From NCBI RefSeq assembly GCF_014204815.1, contig NZ_JACHMC010000001.1, positions 372,001 through 436,000 of the forward strand: DNA of 64,000 nt, given 5' to 3'. The stretch's first letter is position 1. Each line of letters opens with the position of its first letter. Source of the stretch: Micrococcus flavus (GTDB taxonomy: Bacteria; Actinomycetota; Actinomycetes; Actinomycetales; Micrococcaceae). The notes beneath the pieces were generated by a model. The model was not told where the DNA came from. It searched no databases and saw only the letters and a list, made by a program, of their open reading frames with translations. The translations under genes and the position numbers were made by a program. Below are positions 42,558 to 52,487 of the stretch, one piece after another.

Positions 42558-45416
42558 TTGTCCCCTGCATCCGCGTCCAGGACCGGCTCCACGCCCGAGG
42601 GCAAGAAGCTGGTCATCGTGGAGTCCCCGGCCAAGAGCAAGTCCATCGCGAAGTACCTGAACGCGGTGGGCTCCGGCTGGGTGGTGGACTCGTCCGTGGG
42701 CCACATCCGGGACCTCCCCAAGCCCTCGGACCTGCCGGCGGACATGAAGAAGGGCCCCTACGGCAAGTTCGCGGTGGACACGGACCACGGCTTCACGCCG
42801 TACTACGTGGTGCACCCGGACAAGAAGAAGAAGGTCACCGAGCTCAAACGCGAGCTCAAGGACGCGGACGCCCTCTACCTCGCCACGGATGCGGACCGCG
42901 AGGGCGAGGCCATCGCATGGCACCTGCTGGACACCCTCAAGCCCAAGGTCCCCGTGTACCGGATGACCTTCGGCGAGATCACCAAGGAGGGCGTGCGCCG
43001 CGGCCTCGAGAACATCCGCGAGCTGGACACCCACCTCGTGGACGCCCAGGAGACCCGCCGCATCCTGGACCGCCTGTTCGGCTACGAGCTCTCGCCCGTG
43101 CTGTGGCGCAAGGTCTCCCGTGGCCTGTCCGCCGGCCGCGTGCAGTCCGTGGCCACCCGTCTGGTGGTGGAGCGCGAGCGCGAGCGCATGGCGTTCGTGG
43201 CCGCGCAGTACTGGGGCGTGGAGGGCACCTTCACGGTGGGCCCGGACGCGAAGGCCGACGGCGCCGCCGGCTCCTCCTTCACCGCGCGCCTGTCCACGGT
43301 GGACGGCTCCCGCGTGGCCACCGGCCGCGACTTCACGGACGCCGGCGCGCTCAAGGACTCCGCCGCCGGCAAGGTGACGCACCTGGACGAGGCGGCGGCG
43401 TCGTCGCTGGCCGCGGGCCTGGCCGGCAGGGACTTCACGGTGGACGCCGTGGAGGACAAGCCGTACACCCGGCGGCCGGCGGCCCCGTTCACCACCTCCA
43501 CGCTCCAGCAGGAGGCCTCCCGCAAGCTGCGCATGAGCTCGCGGGTGTCCATGCAGGTGGCCCAGCGCCTGTACGAGAACGGCTACATCACCTACATGCG
43601 CACGGACTCGGTGAACCTCTCCCAGGAGGCGATCGGCGCCGCCCGCACGCAGGCCACCGAGCTCTACGGCGCGGCGTCCGTGCCGGACAAGCCCCGCGTC
43701 TACGCCAAGCGCTCCGAGAACGCGCAGGAGGCGCACGAGGCCATCCGCCCGGCGGGCGACGCCTTCCGCACGCCCGCGCAGGTCAAGGCCGAGCTGCGGC
43801 CTGACGAGTTCCGGCTCTACGAGCTGATCTGGAAGCGCACCGTGGCGTCGCAGATGGCCGACGCCAAGGGCTACACCGCCACGCTGCGCTTCTCCGCCAC
43901 GGCCGAGGACGGCCGGACGGCCCAGTTCGCCGCCTCCGGCACCGTGATCACGTTCAAGGGCTTCCTCGACGCCTACGAGGAGGGCCGGGACGTGGAGAAG
44001 GAGGACGCGGAGGACAAGGACTCCGTGGGCCGCCGCCTGCCGCAGGTCGGGGAGGGGGAGACCCTCACGGGCGCCCCGATCGAGCCGACCGGGCACGAGA
44101 CCTCCCCGCCGGCGCGCTACACGGAGGCCTCGATCGTCGCCGAGCTGGAGCGCCGCGAGATCGGCCGCCCGTCCACCTACGCGCCCACGATCTCCACGAT
44201 CATGGACCGCGGCTACGTGACCAAGCGCGGCAACGCCCTGGTGCCGTCCTGGACCGCGTTCGCCGTGATCGGCCTGCTCGAAGACCACTTCGCCACGTAC
44301 GTCGACTACGACTTCACGGCCCGCATGGAGGACGACCTCGACCGGATCGCCGCCGGCGAGCTGGCCCGCGAGGCCTGGCTCCAGACCTTCTACTTCGGCG
44401 CCCCCGCGGAGCAGACCCAGCGGGGCGTGGAGGGGCTCAAGCACGTGGTGGAGAACCTCGGGGAGATCGACGCCCGCGCCGTGAACTCCCTGCCCGTCAC
44501 AGACGAGATCACCCTGCGCGTGGGCCAGTACGGCCCGTACCTCGAGCGCCGCCTGCCCGAGGGCGCCCCGGAGGGCACGACGCCGGACCGCGCCAACGTG
44601 CCCGAGGACCTCGCTCCGGACGAGCTGACGCCGGCCAAGGCCGAGGAGCTCCTGGCCGCCAGCGGCGGCACGGGCGAGCGCGAGCTGGGCACGGATCCGG
44701 AGACGGGGCGCGTCGTCGTCGCCAAGGACGGGCGCTACGGGCCGTACGTCACCGAGGTGATCCCGGAGATGACGGAGGAGCAGCTGCAGGCCTGGCTGGA
44801 CGCGCAGCCCACCGAGTACTACAAGAACGGCAGGCCCAAGCCCAAGAAGAAGCCGGCCAAGGAGAAGCCCCGCACCGGCTCCCTCTTCAAGTCCATGTCC
44901 CTGGACACGGTCACGCTGGAGCAGGCGCTGCAGCTGATGTCCCTGCCGCGGATCGTGGGCGCGGACGCCGAGGGCGAGGTCATCACCGCCCAGAACGGCC
45001 GGTTCGGCCCGTACCTGAAGAAGGGCACGGACTCCCGGTCGCTCGAGTCCGAGGACCAGATCTTCACGATCACCCAGGAGCAGGCCCTCGAGATCTACGC
45101 CCAGCCCAAGCAGCGCGGCCGGGGCGCGGCCAAGCCGCCGCTGGCCGAGTTCGGCGAGGACCCGGTGTCCGGCAAGAAGGTCACGGTCAAGGAGGGCCGG
45201 TTCGGCCCGTACGTGACGGACGGCCAGACCAACATCACCGTGCCGCGCGGGAAGGACCCGGAGCAGCTCACCGCGGAGGAGGCCTACCAGCTCCTCGCGG
45301 ACAAGCGCGCCAAGGGCCCCGCCACCAAGAAGGCGCCGGCCCGGAAGCCGGCCGCGAAGAGGCCCGCGGCGAAGAAGGCCCCCGCGACGAAGCCCGCCCC
45401 CCGGAAGAAGGGCTGA
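42558..45416 (+). CDS. topA: DNA topoisomerase I
   Basis: A 952-residue type IA topoisomerase. The TOPRIM domain has [19 protein letters not shown] and [15 protein letters not shown]. The active Tyr is about 346 in [14 protein letters not shown]-terminal topoisomerase repeats recur as GRFGPYL/GRYGPYV blocks; there are no Cys zinc fingers, as in other actinobacteria. The last 40 residues are Lys/Ala/Pro-rich and probably bind DNA. The TTG 42558 start is set by GAGGAGGA about 7 nt upstream. The ppx-like gene follows 2 nt after the stop. Confidence 0.96.
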   Translation: MSPASASRTGSTPEGKKLVIVESPAKSKSIAKYLNAVGSGWVVDSSVGHIRDLPKPSDLPADMKKGPYGKFAVDTDHGFTPYYVVHPDKKKKVTELKRELKDADALYLATDADREGEAIAWHLLDTLKPKVPVYRMTFGEITKEGVRRGLENIRELDTHLVDAQETRRILDRLFGYELSPVLWRKVSRGLSAGRVQSVATRLVVERERERMAFVAAQYWGVEGTFTVGPDAKADGAAGSSFTARLSTVDGSRVATGRDFTDAGALKDSAAGKVTHLDEAAASSLAAGLAGRDFTVDAVEDKPYTRRPAAPFTTSTLQQEASRKLRMSSRVSMQVAQRLYENGYITYMRTDSVNLSQEAIGAARTQATELYGAASVPDKPRVYAKRSENAQEAHEAIRPAGDAFRTPAQVKAELRPDEFRLYELIWKRTVASQMADAKGYTATLRFSATAEDGRTAQFAASGTVITFKGFLDAYEEGRDVEKEDAEDKDSVGRRLPQVGEGETLTGAPIEPTGHETSPPARYTEASIVAELERREIGRPSTYAPTISTIMDRGYVTKRGNALVPSWTAFAVIGLLEDHFATYVDYDFTARMEDDLDRIAAGELAREAWLQTFYFGAPAEQTQRGVEGLKHVVENLGEIDARAVNSLPVTDEITLRVGQYGPYLERRLPEGAPEGTTPDRANVPEDLAPDELTPAKAEELLAASGGTGERELGTDPETGRVVVAKDGRYGPYVTEVIPEMTEEQLQAWLDAQPTEYYKNGRPKPKKKPAKEKPRTGSLFKSMSLDTVTLEQALQLMSLPRIVGADAEGEVITAQNGRFGPYLKKGTDSRSLESEDQIFTITQEQALEIYAQPKQRGRGAAKPPLAEFGEDPVSGKKVTVKEGRFGPYVTDGQTNITVPRGKDPEQLTAEEAYQLLADKRAKGPATKKAPARKPAAKRPAAKKAPATKPAPRKKG

Positions 45417-45418
45417 GC

Positions 45419-46441
45419 GTGCGCCTCGGCGTCCTGGACATCGGGTCCAACACCGTCCACCTGCTGCTCGTGGAGGCGCACGCCGGGGCGCGTCCGGCCC
45501 CGTACGCGGAGCACAAGCGGTCCCTGCCGCTGATCCGCTTCCTCGACGACGAGGGCGCGATCAGCACCGAGGGCCAGGACGAGCTGGTCGGGTTCATCGG
45601 CGAGGCCGTGGCCTTCGCCGAGGAGCACGAGGCGGAGGACATGATCTCCTTCTGCACCTCCGCCATCCGCGAGGCCGCCAACGGCCCCGCGGTGCTGGCC
45701 CGCGTGGAGGCGGAGACCGGGGTGCACCTCATGGAGCTCTCCGGCGAGCAGGAGGCCGCCATGACGTACTTCGCGGTGCGTCGCTGGCAGGGCTGGGACG
45801 CCGGGTCCATCCTGAACTTCGACATCGGCGGCGGCTCCTTCGAGATCGCCTACGGCCAGGACGAGCTGCCCAGCCACGCGGTCTCCCTGCCCCTGGGCGC
45901 CGGCCGGCTCACCCGCGAGTGGCTCCCGGACGATCCGCCCAGCCCCAAGGGCGTGAAGCGGCTGCGCAAGCACGTCGAGGCGCGCATGGAGGAGGCCTTC
46001 GCCCGGTTCCCTCCGACGGAGGCCCCGCTCGCGGTCACCGCCACGTCCAAGACGTTCCGGGCCCTCGCCCGCCTCACCGGCGCGGCGCCGTCCGCGGCGG
46101 GTCCGCACGTCAAGCGGCACCTGCGCGCGGACGACCTGCAGCTCTGGGTCAACCGCCTGGCCGCCATGACGTGGGACGAGCGCGCGGAGCTGCCCGGCGT
46201 CTCCGAGGTGCGCGCGCCCCAGGTGCTGGCGGGCGCCGTCGTCGCACTCGCCGCGATGCGCGCCTTCGGCGTGGCCCAGCTGGAGATCTGCCCGTGGGCG
46301 CTGCGCGAGGGCCTCATCCTCAACCGGCTCGACGCCCTCATGCTGGAGGGCCACCTCACGCGGGACGGCGGCCGCGGGGTCGGTCACATCAACCTCAACA
46401 CGGACTCACTGCTGCCGGGCCTGCGCCTGGGGGTGCGCTGA
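45419..46441 (+). CDS. Ppx/GppA family exopolyphosphatase
   Basis: A 340-residue protein of the actin-like ATPase fold. [15 protein letters not shown] is the phosphate-1 motif and [16 protein letters not shown] the phosphate-2 motif. It degrades polyphosphate or (p)ppGpp 5'-phosphate; length fits the short actinobacterial Ppx type lacking the C-terminal HD domain. GTG 45419 lies 2 nt after topA, so it is co-transcribed. Confidence 0.92.
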   Translation: MRLGVLDIGSNTVHLLLVEAHAGARPAPYAEHKRSLPLIRFLDDEGAISTEGQDELVGFIGEAVAFAEEHEAEDMISFCTSAIREAANGPAVLARVEAETGVHLMELSGEQEAAMTYFAVRRWQGWDAGSILNFDIGGGSFEIAYGQDELPSHAVSLPLGAGRLTREWLPDDPPSPKGVKRLRKHVEARMEEAFARFPPTEAPLAVTATSKTFRALARLTGAAPSAAGPHVKRHLRADDLQLWVNRLAAMTWDERAELPGVSEVRAPQVLAGAVVALAAMRAFGVAQLEICPWALREGLILNRLDALMLEGHLTRDGGRGVGHINLNTDSLLPGLRLGVR

Positions 46442-46442
46442 G

Positions 46443-47375
46443 ATGACCGAGCCGACACCGGACCCCGCCCGCACCCCGTACCCCCACCGGGTGTCGGGCA
46501 CCGGCTCCCACGCGCGTCTACCCGGGGAGCCGCAGCTCGCCCCGCCGCTGGTGTCCACCGAGCACCTGATCCCGGAGCTCCGCCACGGCGCGGACATCCC
46601 CGTGACCCTGTCCTCCTCCTCGGTCTTCCCGCTGGGCACGCAGGACGTGTTCGCCCTGGCCCAGGACCTGGGCTACGACGGCGTCGAGGTGATGGTCACC
46701 CACAACGGGTACAGCCAGGACGCCGACCGACTCACCACGCTGTCCAAGCGCACCGGCATGCGGATCGACTCCATCCATGCCCCGACCCTGCTGTTCGCCC
46801 AGCAGGTGTGGGGCACGGCCTGGTCCAAGATCGAGCGGTCGGTGGAGCTCGCGCAGGCGGTGGGCGCCCGGACCGTGGTGGCGCACCCGCCGTTCCGCTG
46901 GCAGGGCACCTACGCCTCGCAGTTCGCCCGGCGCATCGCCGAGATCATGTCCGAGACCGGTGTGGTGATCGCGGTGGAGAACATGTACCCGTGGCGCGCC
47001 CGCGGCCGGGAGCTGACCATGTACCTGCCGCACTGGGACCCCGTGCCCGAGCCCTACGAGCACGTCACGTGGGACTTCTCCCACGCCGCGATCGCCCGCG
47101 AGGACTCGCTGGCCAACATCCGCGGGCTCGGCCGGCGGCTGCGCCACGTCCACCTCACCGACGGCGTGGACGGCACCAAGGACGCCCACCTGGTCCCCGG
47201 GGAGGGCACGCAGAACGTGGCCGAGTCCCTGCGGTTCCTGGGACGTGCGGGCATCGCGGGCTCGGTGTGCGTGGAGGTGGGCACCCGCGGCGTCTCCTAC
47301 GCCGGCGAGCGCGAGGAGAAGCTGGCCGCCTCGCTCGCCTTCGCGCGCGAGCACCTCGGCGGGCGCGACGACTGA
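46443..47375 (+). CDS. Sugar phosphate isomerase/epimerase family TIM-barrel protein
   Basis: A 310-residue AP-endonuclease-2-type TIM barrel: LAQDLGYDGVEVMVTHNGYS, DSIHAPTLL, GARTVVAHPPFRW, VIAVENMYPW, HVHLTDGVDG and CVEVGTR, giving the usual Glu/His/Asp metal ligands. It starts 1 nt after the ppx-like stop (ATG 46443). The substrate cannot be told from sequence; synteny with ppx and proC is common in actinobacteria. Confidence 0.85.
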   Translation: MTEPTPDPARTPYPHRVSGTGSHARLPGEPQLAPPLVSTEHLIPELRHGADIPVTLSSSSVFPLGTQDVFALAQDLGYDGVEVMVTHNGYSQDADRLTTLSKRTGMRIDSIHAPTLLFAQQVWGTAWSKIERSVELAQAVGARTVVAHPPFRWQGTYASQFARRIAEIMSETGVVIAVENMYPWRARGRELTMYLPHWDPVPEPYEHVTWDFSHAAIAREDSLANIRGLGRRLRHVHLTDGVDGTKDAHLVPGEGTQNVAESLRFLGRAGIAGSVCVEVGTRGVSYAGEREEKLAASLAFAREHLGGRDD

Positions 47376-47427
47376 CCCGGGCGGCCGCCGTCGCCCCTCC
47401 CACGGACCCCCACGGAAAGGACCGACC

Positions 47428-48282
47428 ATGACCTCCCAGCCCCGCCTCGCGATCCTCGGCCTCGGCTCCATGACCGGCGCCATCCTCACCGGCCTGCTCG
47501 CCGCCTCCGTCACGACGCCGGACCGCATCTCCGCCACGACCCGCAGCGCCGCCTCGGCGCAGGAGCGGGCGGCGAAGCACGGCGTGACCGTGCACTCGTC
47601 CGAGGAGGACCCCGACGCCAACCTCACCGCGGTGCGGGAGGCGGACGTGGTGCTGCTCGGCGTCAAGCCCAAGGACATCGTGGCCACCGCCCGGGAGATC
47701 GCCCCCGCGCTGCGTCCGGAGACCGTCGTGGTGTCGGTGGCCGCCGGCGTGCGCGCCGAGACCATCGCCGCAGCCCTGCCGGCGGGCCAGCCGCTCGTGC
47801 GGACCATGCCGAACACCCCGCTGACCGTCGGCTCCGGCGTGGTGGGCGTGGCCCCCGCCGCGGGTGTCACCGAGGAGCAGCGCGCGCTCGTGGAGTCCCT
47901 GTTCTCCGGCTCTGGCCTGGTGGTGCCGGTGACGGAGGAGCAGCTGTCCGCCGTCGTGGCGGCGGCGGGCTCGGCTCCCGCCTACGTGTTCCTGCTGGCC
48001 GAAGCGATCGCGAAGCACGCGGTGCAGCTGGGCCTGGACCGGGCCGACGCCGAGGCCATGGCCGCGGCCACCGTCAAGGGCGCCGGGCTCATGCTGCAGC
48101 GCGGCGTGCAGTCCGGGGACCAGACCGCCGAGCAGCTCCGGAAGGCCGTGATGAGCCCGAACGGCACCACGGAGCGCGCCGTGGCGGTGCTGCAGGAGGG
48201 CGGGTTCGAGCGGCTCGTGGCCGAGGCCATGGACGCCGCCGCGGCCCGGGACCGGGAGATGGGCGAGGAGTTCGCCGGCTGA
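47428..48282 (+). CDS. proC: Pyrroline-5-carboxylate reductase
   Basis: A 284-residue enzyme for the last step of proline synthesis. The NADPH motif LAILGLGSMTGAIL is at the N-terminus, with VVLLGVKPKDI and RTMPNTPLTVGSGV following. The C-terminal domain has AAAGSAPAYVFLLAEAIA, MAAATVKGAGLML and SPNGTTERAV. RBS GGAAAGGA precedes ATG 47428. End of the topA-ppx-isomerase-proC series. Confidence 0.95.
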   Translation: MTSQPRLAILGLGSMTGAILTGLLAASVTTPDRISATTRSAASAQERAAKHGVTVHSSEEDPDANLTAVREADVVLLGVKPKDIVATAREIAPALRPETVVVSVAAGVRAETIAAALPAGQPLVRTMPNTPLTVGSGVVGVAPAAGVTEEQRALVESLFSGSGLVVPVTEEQLSAVVAAAGSAPAYVFLLAEAIAKHAVQLGLDRADAEAMAAATVKGAGLMLQRGVQSGDQTAEQLRKAVMSPNGTTERAVAVLQEGGFERLVAEAMDAAAARDREMGEEFAG

Positions 48283-48308
48283 GGTCCAGCGGCGCGCCGC
48301 GCCCTTGC

Positions 48309-48983
48309 TCAGGGCCGCGCGGCGAACCGGTCGATGAGGTCCGTGTGGCCGGAGACGATCAGCGTGTCGCGCGGGCCCACGCGGGTGAACGGCTGGGCGT
48401 AGGTGAAGTCCTCGCCGGGGGTCTTCACGCCCACGATCGTCACGCCGTACTTCTGGCGCACGTTGGACTCGGCCAGGGTGAAGCCCACCGTCTCGGACGG
48501 CGGGAACATCTTCACGATCGCGAAGTCGTCGTCGAACTCGATGAAGTCCAGCATGCGCCCGTTCACCAGGTGCGCGGCGCGGACGCCGGCGTCCTTCTCC
48601 GGGAAGATGATGTGCTGCGCCCCGATCCGCTGGAGGATCGTGCCGTGTGCGTCGGAGATGGCCTTGACCCAGATGTGGGGGATCTCCAGGTCCACGAGGT
48701 TCGCGGTGATCAGGACGGACGCCTCGATCGAGGTGCCCACGCCCACCACGGCCATGGCGAAGTCCTGGGCGCCCAGCTGGCGCAGCGCCTCCGGGTCCGT
48801 GGCGTCCGCCTCCACGATGTGCGTGAGGACGGGGGCGAAGCGCTGCACGAGTCCCGGGTCCCGCTCGATGGCCAGGACCTCGCGCCCCTGGGCCACGAGC
48901 TCCTGGGCCGTGGCGGCGCCGAAGCGCCCCAGGCCGATCACGAGGACGGGCGCGTTGGGGTCGGTGCGCTGCTGGTCAGCCAA
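48309..48983 (-). CDS. Potassium uptake regulatory subunit KtrA (TrkA family)
   Basis: A 224-residue protein with an N-terminal RCK/KTN nucleotide domain (VLVIGLGRFGAATAQ) and a C-terminal TrkA_C domain (about 140-224, ending near DTLIVSGHTDLIDRFA). It gates the KtrB channel. The TTG 48983 start lies within the last codons of ktrB (8-nt overlap), with AGAGG 7 nt upstream, so the pair is coupled. Confidence 0.93.
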   Translation of the reverse strand: MADQQRTDPNAPVLVIGLGRFGAATAQELVAQGREVLAIERDPGLVQRFAPVLTHIVEADATDPEALRQLGAQDFAMAVVGVGTSIEASVLITANLVDLEIPHIWVKAISDAHGTILQRIGAQHIIFPEKDAGVRAAHLVNGRMLDFIEFDDDFAIVKMFPPSETVGFTLAESNVRQKYGVTIVGVKTPGEDFTYAQPFTRVGPRDTLIVSGHTDLIDRFAARP

Positions 48984-50358
48984 GGATCGGCCTCTCGACG
49001 GGGTAGCGGTAGAGCACGCGGCGCTGGCGCAGGGCCAGGGCGGCGGCGAACGTGATCGTACCAACGCGCCCGGCGAACATCAGGGCGGTCAGGAGGTACT
49101 TGCCGGCGGGCGGCGCCTCGGCGGACACCCCCACGGACAGCCCGCACGTGCCGAACGCCGAGATCACCTCGAACAGGGGCCGCTGCAGGGACTCGCCGGT
49201 GATGGAGACGAGCACGATCGTGGCCAGCAGCACGAGCGTCGACCCCAGTGCCAGCACGGAGATGGCCACCCGGAGGGTCTCCTGCGCGATCGTGCGGCCG
49301 TGCACCGTGACCTCCTTGTCACCGCGCGCCTCGGCCACGATGGCCAGGAACATCACGGCCAGCGTCGTCACCTTGATGCCGCCGGCGGTGGAGGCCGACC
49401 CGCCGCCCACGAACATGAGGGCGTCCATCAGCAGCAGGGACTCGGGGCTGTGGCTGTTGGTGTCGTCGATCGCGAACCCGCCCGAGCGCGTCATCACCGA
49501 GCCGAACAGCGCGTGTGCGATGCGCTGACCCACCCCCATGCCCCCGTGCGTGGCCGGGTTGTCCGCCTCGAAGAAGAACAGGCCGACGGCGCCGAGCAGC
49601 AGCAGGAGGACGGTCACCTCCACGGTGAGCTTGGTGTGCAGGTTCCAGGAGCGGAACCGCCACCCCTTGTCCAGCAGCACCATCACCACGGGGAAGCCCA
49701 GGGCGCCGGCGAACACGCCGACCGCGATCACGGTGACGATCACCGGCTGCCCCGCGAGCTCCGCGATGCCGCCGCCGGCGTGCAGGGCGAAGCCGGCGTT
49801 GTTGAACGCGCTCACCGAGTAGAAGACGCCCTGCCACAGGCCCGTGGCCCAGGACCCGGAGAGCCCCGCGAACTGCGGCACGAGGATCACCGCCAGCGCG
49901 GCCTCGCACGTGAGCACGGTGACCACCACGACCCGCAGCAGCCGGCCCACCTCGCCCATGTTGCCGGTGGTCATGCCGGCCTCCTGGGTGGCGAGCTTGG
50001 TGCGCAGGCCGAGGTGACGGGACACGGCGAGGGTCAGCAGGGAGGCCATGGACAGGATGCCCAGGCCGCCGATCTGCATCGCGGCCAGCAGGATCAGGTG
50101 TCCCCAGAACGACCAGTGGGTGGAGGTGTCCACGGTGGTCAGCCCCGTCACGGAGAAGGCGGAGACGGCCGTGAACATGGCGTCGTGCAGCGCGGTGGGA
50201 CGCCCGTCCGCCGCGGCGATCGGCAGTGTCAGGAGCGCCGTGAACAGCAGGGCTCCGAGGGCGAAGGCGGACAGGGCCGCGCGGGCGGGGGAGCCGGCGA
50301 CGACGGCGGTCACCGCGCCGCTCGCGCGCCGGAGCGCGGACGCGGGGGCGGGGGCCAT
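48976..50358 (-). CDS. Potassium transporter KtrB (TrkH family)
   Basis: A 460-residue membrane protein with four M1-P-M2 repeats. Filter segments are visible as VSAFSVTGLTTVD, VSAFNNAGFALH, MTRSGGFAIDD and ISAFGTCGLSVG, each with the selectivity Gly; GGGSASTAGGIKVTTLAV precedes the last repeat. RBS AGGAGG lies 6 nt before ATG 50358. Sodium- or proton-linked K+ uptake with KtrA. Confidence 0.94.
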   Translation of the reverse strand: MAPAPASALRRASGAVTAVVAGSPARAALSAFALGALLFTALLTLPIAAADGRPTALHDAMFTAVSAFSVTGLTTVDTSTHWSFWGHLILLAAMQIGGLGILSMASLLTLAVSRHLGLRTKLATQEAGMTTGNMGEVGRLLRVVVVTVLTCEAALAVILVPQFAGLSGSWATGLWQGVFYSVSAFNNAGFALHAGGGIAELAGQPVIVTVIAVGVFAGALGFPVVMVLLDKGWRFRSWNLHTKLTVEVTVLLLLLGAVGLFFFEADNPATHGGMGVGQRIAHALFGSVMTRSGGFAIDDTNSHSPESLLLMDALMFVGGGSASTAGGIKVTTLAVMFLAIVAEARGDKEVTVHGRTIAQETLRVAISVLALGSTLVLLATIVLVSITGESLQRPLFEVISAFGTCGLSVGVSAEAPPAGKYLLTALMFAGRVGTITFAAALALRQRRVLYRYPVERPILG

Positions 50359-50519
50359 GGGGATCCTCCTGGTGGGTGGTCGCCGGGGCGGGGCCCCGTC
50401 TCGGCCCGGCGGGCCGGGTCCAGTATCCCCCTCGGGGAACCGGGTCGGCGTCGTGCCGCTGCGCGTCACGGAGGGGACACGATCCGGAGCCGGGTTGCCC
50501 CGACGGTGGTGGACGGATC

Positions 50520-50525
50520 TACCCT
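50520..50525 (+). promoter_or_regulatory. -10 element TACCCT of acuC
   Basis: TACCCT, 5 nt, GTG at 50531. Confidence 0.5.
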
Positions 50526-50530
50526 GAGGC

Positions 50531-51787
50531 GTGACCTCCGCCACGTCCGACGCCGCCCAGCCCGCACCCACCGCGGTGGTGTGGGATCCGAGCCTGCTGA
50601 AGTACCGCTTCAGCGCGCATCACCCGATGGCGCCGCTGCGCCTGGACCTGACGCACCGGCTCACGGACGCCCTCGGCCTGCTGGACGCGGAGCACGTGCG
50701 GATCCTCCAGCCCCCCGTGGCCACGGACGAGGAGCTGGCCACGGTGCACTCCCCGGAGTTCATCGCGGCCGTGCGGTCGGCCTCGTGCGAGGACGCCGCC
50801 GTGGACGAGGCGCACGGTCTGGGCACCGAGGACTGCCCCACGTTCCCCGACCTGCACGAGTCCGCGGCGCGGATCGCCGGCGGCACCCGCGCCGCCGCCG
50901 AGGCCGTCTGGTCCGGGGAGGTGACGCGCGCCGTGAACTTCTCCGGCGGCATGCACCACGCCGCGCGGGACAGGGCCTCGGGGTTCTGCATCTACAACGA
51001 CTGCGCGCTGGCGATCCGGCGCCTGCTGGACCTGGGCGCCGAGCGCGTGGCCTACGTGGACGTGGACGCCCACCACGGGGACGGCACGCAGGCGATCTTC
51101 TACGACGACCCCCGCGTCATGACGATCTCCCTGCACGAGACGGGCATCAGCCTGTTCCCCGGCACGGGGTTCGCCAACGAGACCGGCGGCCCGGACGCGG
51201 TGGGCACCGCGGTGAACGTGGCCCTGCCCCCGCGCACCGGAGACGCCGGCTTCCTGCGGGCCGCGCACGCCGTGATCCCCCAGCTGCTCGAGGAATTCGC
51301 CCCGGACGTGCTCATCACCCAGCACGGCTGCGACTCCCACGCGGCGGACCCCCTGGCGGACCTGCGCCTGTCCGTGGACGGCCAGCGCCAGCTGGCCTTC
51401 GACCTCGGCGACTGGGCCGACCGGTTCGCCCACGGCCGGTGGCTGGCCACCGGCGGCGGCGGCTACAACCCGCTGCGCGTGGTGCCGCGTGCGTGGACGC
51501 ACCTGGTCGGCGTCGTCACCGGCCAGCCGGTGCCGCTGTCCACGCCGATCCCCGAGGCCTGGCGGGAGCACGTGCGGCGCCTGGGCAAGGAGGACCTCAC
51601 GGGGGACATGTCCCTGTTCGAGGGCGACGACGAGGCGCGCATCCCCGCCGTCATGGGCGAGGACGCCGACGTGTGGTGGCGCTCGTGGGAGGTGGGCTAC
51701 GACCCCGCCGACCCCGTCGACCAGACCATCATGGCCACCCGCCGCGAGGTCTTCCCCCTGCACGGTCTCGACCCCTGGTTCGGCTGA
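50531..51787 (+). CDS. acuC: AcuC-type histone deacetylase family protein
   Basis: A 418-residue class I-type deacetylase. FSAHHPMAPLRLDLT is at the N-terminus. The catalytic region has FSGGMHHA and GFCIYNDCALA. Zinc ligands are in VDVDAHHGDGT and HGCDSHAADPL, and the transition-state Tyr is in GGGGYNP. AcuC removes acetyl from the active-site Lys of acetyl-CoA synthetase; acs lies 24 kb to the left. Leaderless GTG start. Confidence 0.92.
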   Translation: MTSATSDAAQPAPTAVVWDPSLLKYRFSAHHPMAPLRLDLTHRLTDALGLLDAEHVRILQPPVATDEELATVHSPEFIAAVRSASCEDAAVDEAHGLGTEDCPTFPDLHESAARIAGGTRAAAEAVWSGEVTRAVNFSGGMHHAARDRASGFCIYNDCALAIRRLLDLGAERVAYVDVDAHHGDGTQAIFYDDPRVMTISLHETGISLFPGTGFANETGGPDAVGTAVNVALPPRTGDAGFLRAAHAVIPQLLEEFAPDVLITQHGCDSHAADPLADLRLSVDGQRQLAFDLGDWADRFAHGRWLATGGGGYNPLRVVPRAWTHLVGVVTGQPVPLSTPIPEAWREHVRRLGKEDLTGDMSLFEGDDEARIPAVMGEDADVWWRSWEVGYDPADPVDQTIMATRREVFPLHGLDPWFG

Positions 51788-51840
51788 GGGCCCCCGAGGC
51801 CCCTCGGCGCCGCGGTTCGACGCGGGCCCGCGGCGACCGG

Positions 51841-51846
51841 TAGTGT
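51841..51846 (+). promoter_or_regulatory. -10 element TAGTGT of the bS22 gene with long leader
   Basis: TAGTGT, then a leader of about 110 nt containing the hairpin GGAACG/CGTTCC (51852-51871) before ATG 51965. Confidence 0.45.
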
Positions 51847-51964
51847 GGCCGGGAACGTTTTCATGCGTTCCACACCCGGTGGAATGCGGGTCGGCGTGAC
51901 CGGAGGACCCGGACACCCGCGGTCCCCACGCCCCGCCGACCCTCACCCCGACGAAGGAGTCCCC

Positions 51965-52063
51965 ATGGGATCTGTCATCAAGAAGCGCCGCAAGCGCATG
52001 GCGAAGAAGAAGCACCGCAAGCTGCTTCGCAAGACCCGCCACCAGCGTCGCAACAAGAAGTGA
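51965..52063 (+). CDS. Ribosomal protein bS22 (AURKAIP1/COX24 domain)
   Basis: A 32-residue, extremely basic protein beginning [20 protein letters not shown]. It matches the actinobacterial small-subunit protein bS22 seen in mycobacterial ribosomes. A GAAGGAG ribosome site 5 nt upstream and a strong terminator 23 nt after the stop show it is a separate short transcript. Confidence 0.92.
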   Translation: MGSVIKKRRKRMAKKKHRKLLRKTRHQRRNKK

Positions 52064-52085
52064 CGCCCGCTCCCTGAGAGCGACT

Positions 52086-52126
52086 GACGAGGCCGTCCGC
52101 CCCCCGCCGGGGCGGACGGCCTCGTC
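52086..52126 (+). terminator. Terminator after the bS22 gene
   Basis: An 18-bp perfect stem (52086-52103 with 52109-52126), loop CCGCC. Confidence 0.8.
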
Positions 52127-52174
52127 GTCTGTCCGGCGGGCGAGGGGCGCCGCCGTCGGGCGGGGGAGCGCGCC

Positions 52175-52180
52175 TAGGAT
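52175..52180 (+). promoter_or_regulatory. -10 element TAGGAT of the glutaredoxin-like gene
   Basis: TAGGAT, GGCGGC, ATG at 52187. Confidence 0.65.
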
Positions 52181-52186
52181 GGCGGC

Positions 52187-52456
52187 ATGCTCCCCGCGCC
52201 TCCCGCCTCCGACGCCCGCGTCCAGCTCCTGGTCAAGCCCGGATGCCACCTCTGCGCGGACGCCGAGTCCGCCGTCGAGGGGGTGTGCGCCCCGCGGGGG
52301 CAGGCGTGGGAGAGGGTCGACGGCGCCGCGCACCCGGATCTGCTGGAGGCCTACGCGGAGGAGGTGCCGGTGCTGTTCGTGGACGGGGTCCAGCGCGACT
52401 TCTGGCGCGTGGACCCCGCCCGGCTGGCGCGCCTGCTCGACGCGCCGCGGCCCTGA
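52187..52456 (+). CDS. Glutaredoxin-like thiol-disulfide protein (DUF836 type)
   Basis: An 89-residue thioredoxin-fold protein: VQLLVKPGCHLCADAE has the CXXC motif (CHLC) and EEVPVLFVDG the cis-Pro loop. Reductase partner unknown. Leaderless start. Confidence 0.85.
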   Translation: MLPAPPASDARVQLLVKPGCHLCADAESAVEGVCAPRGQAWERVDGAAHPDLLEAYAEEVPVLFVDGVQRDFWRVDPARLARLLDAPRP

Positions 52457-52487
52457 GGCCGGCCCGCGAGGCCGGCGGTCGCGCCCG

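Noticed and set aside
42062-42745. Alternative minus-strand frame (227 codons) overlapping the subtilisin-like lipoprotein and topA start
   Set aside because: It lacks the lipobox and the S8 motifs, which are in the adjacent frame, and it would overlap the topA coding start.
48290-48310. GCGGCGCGCCGC palindrome between proC and ktrA as terminator
   Set aside because: Too short and without a clear loop; not strong enough to call.
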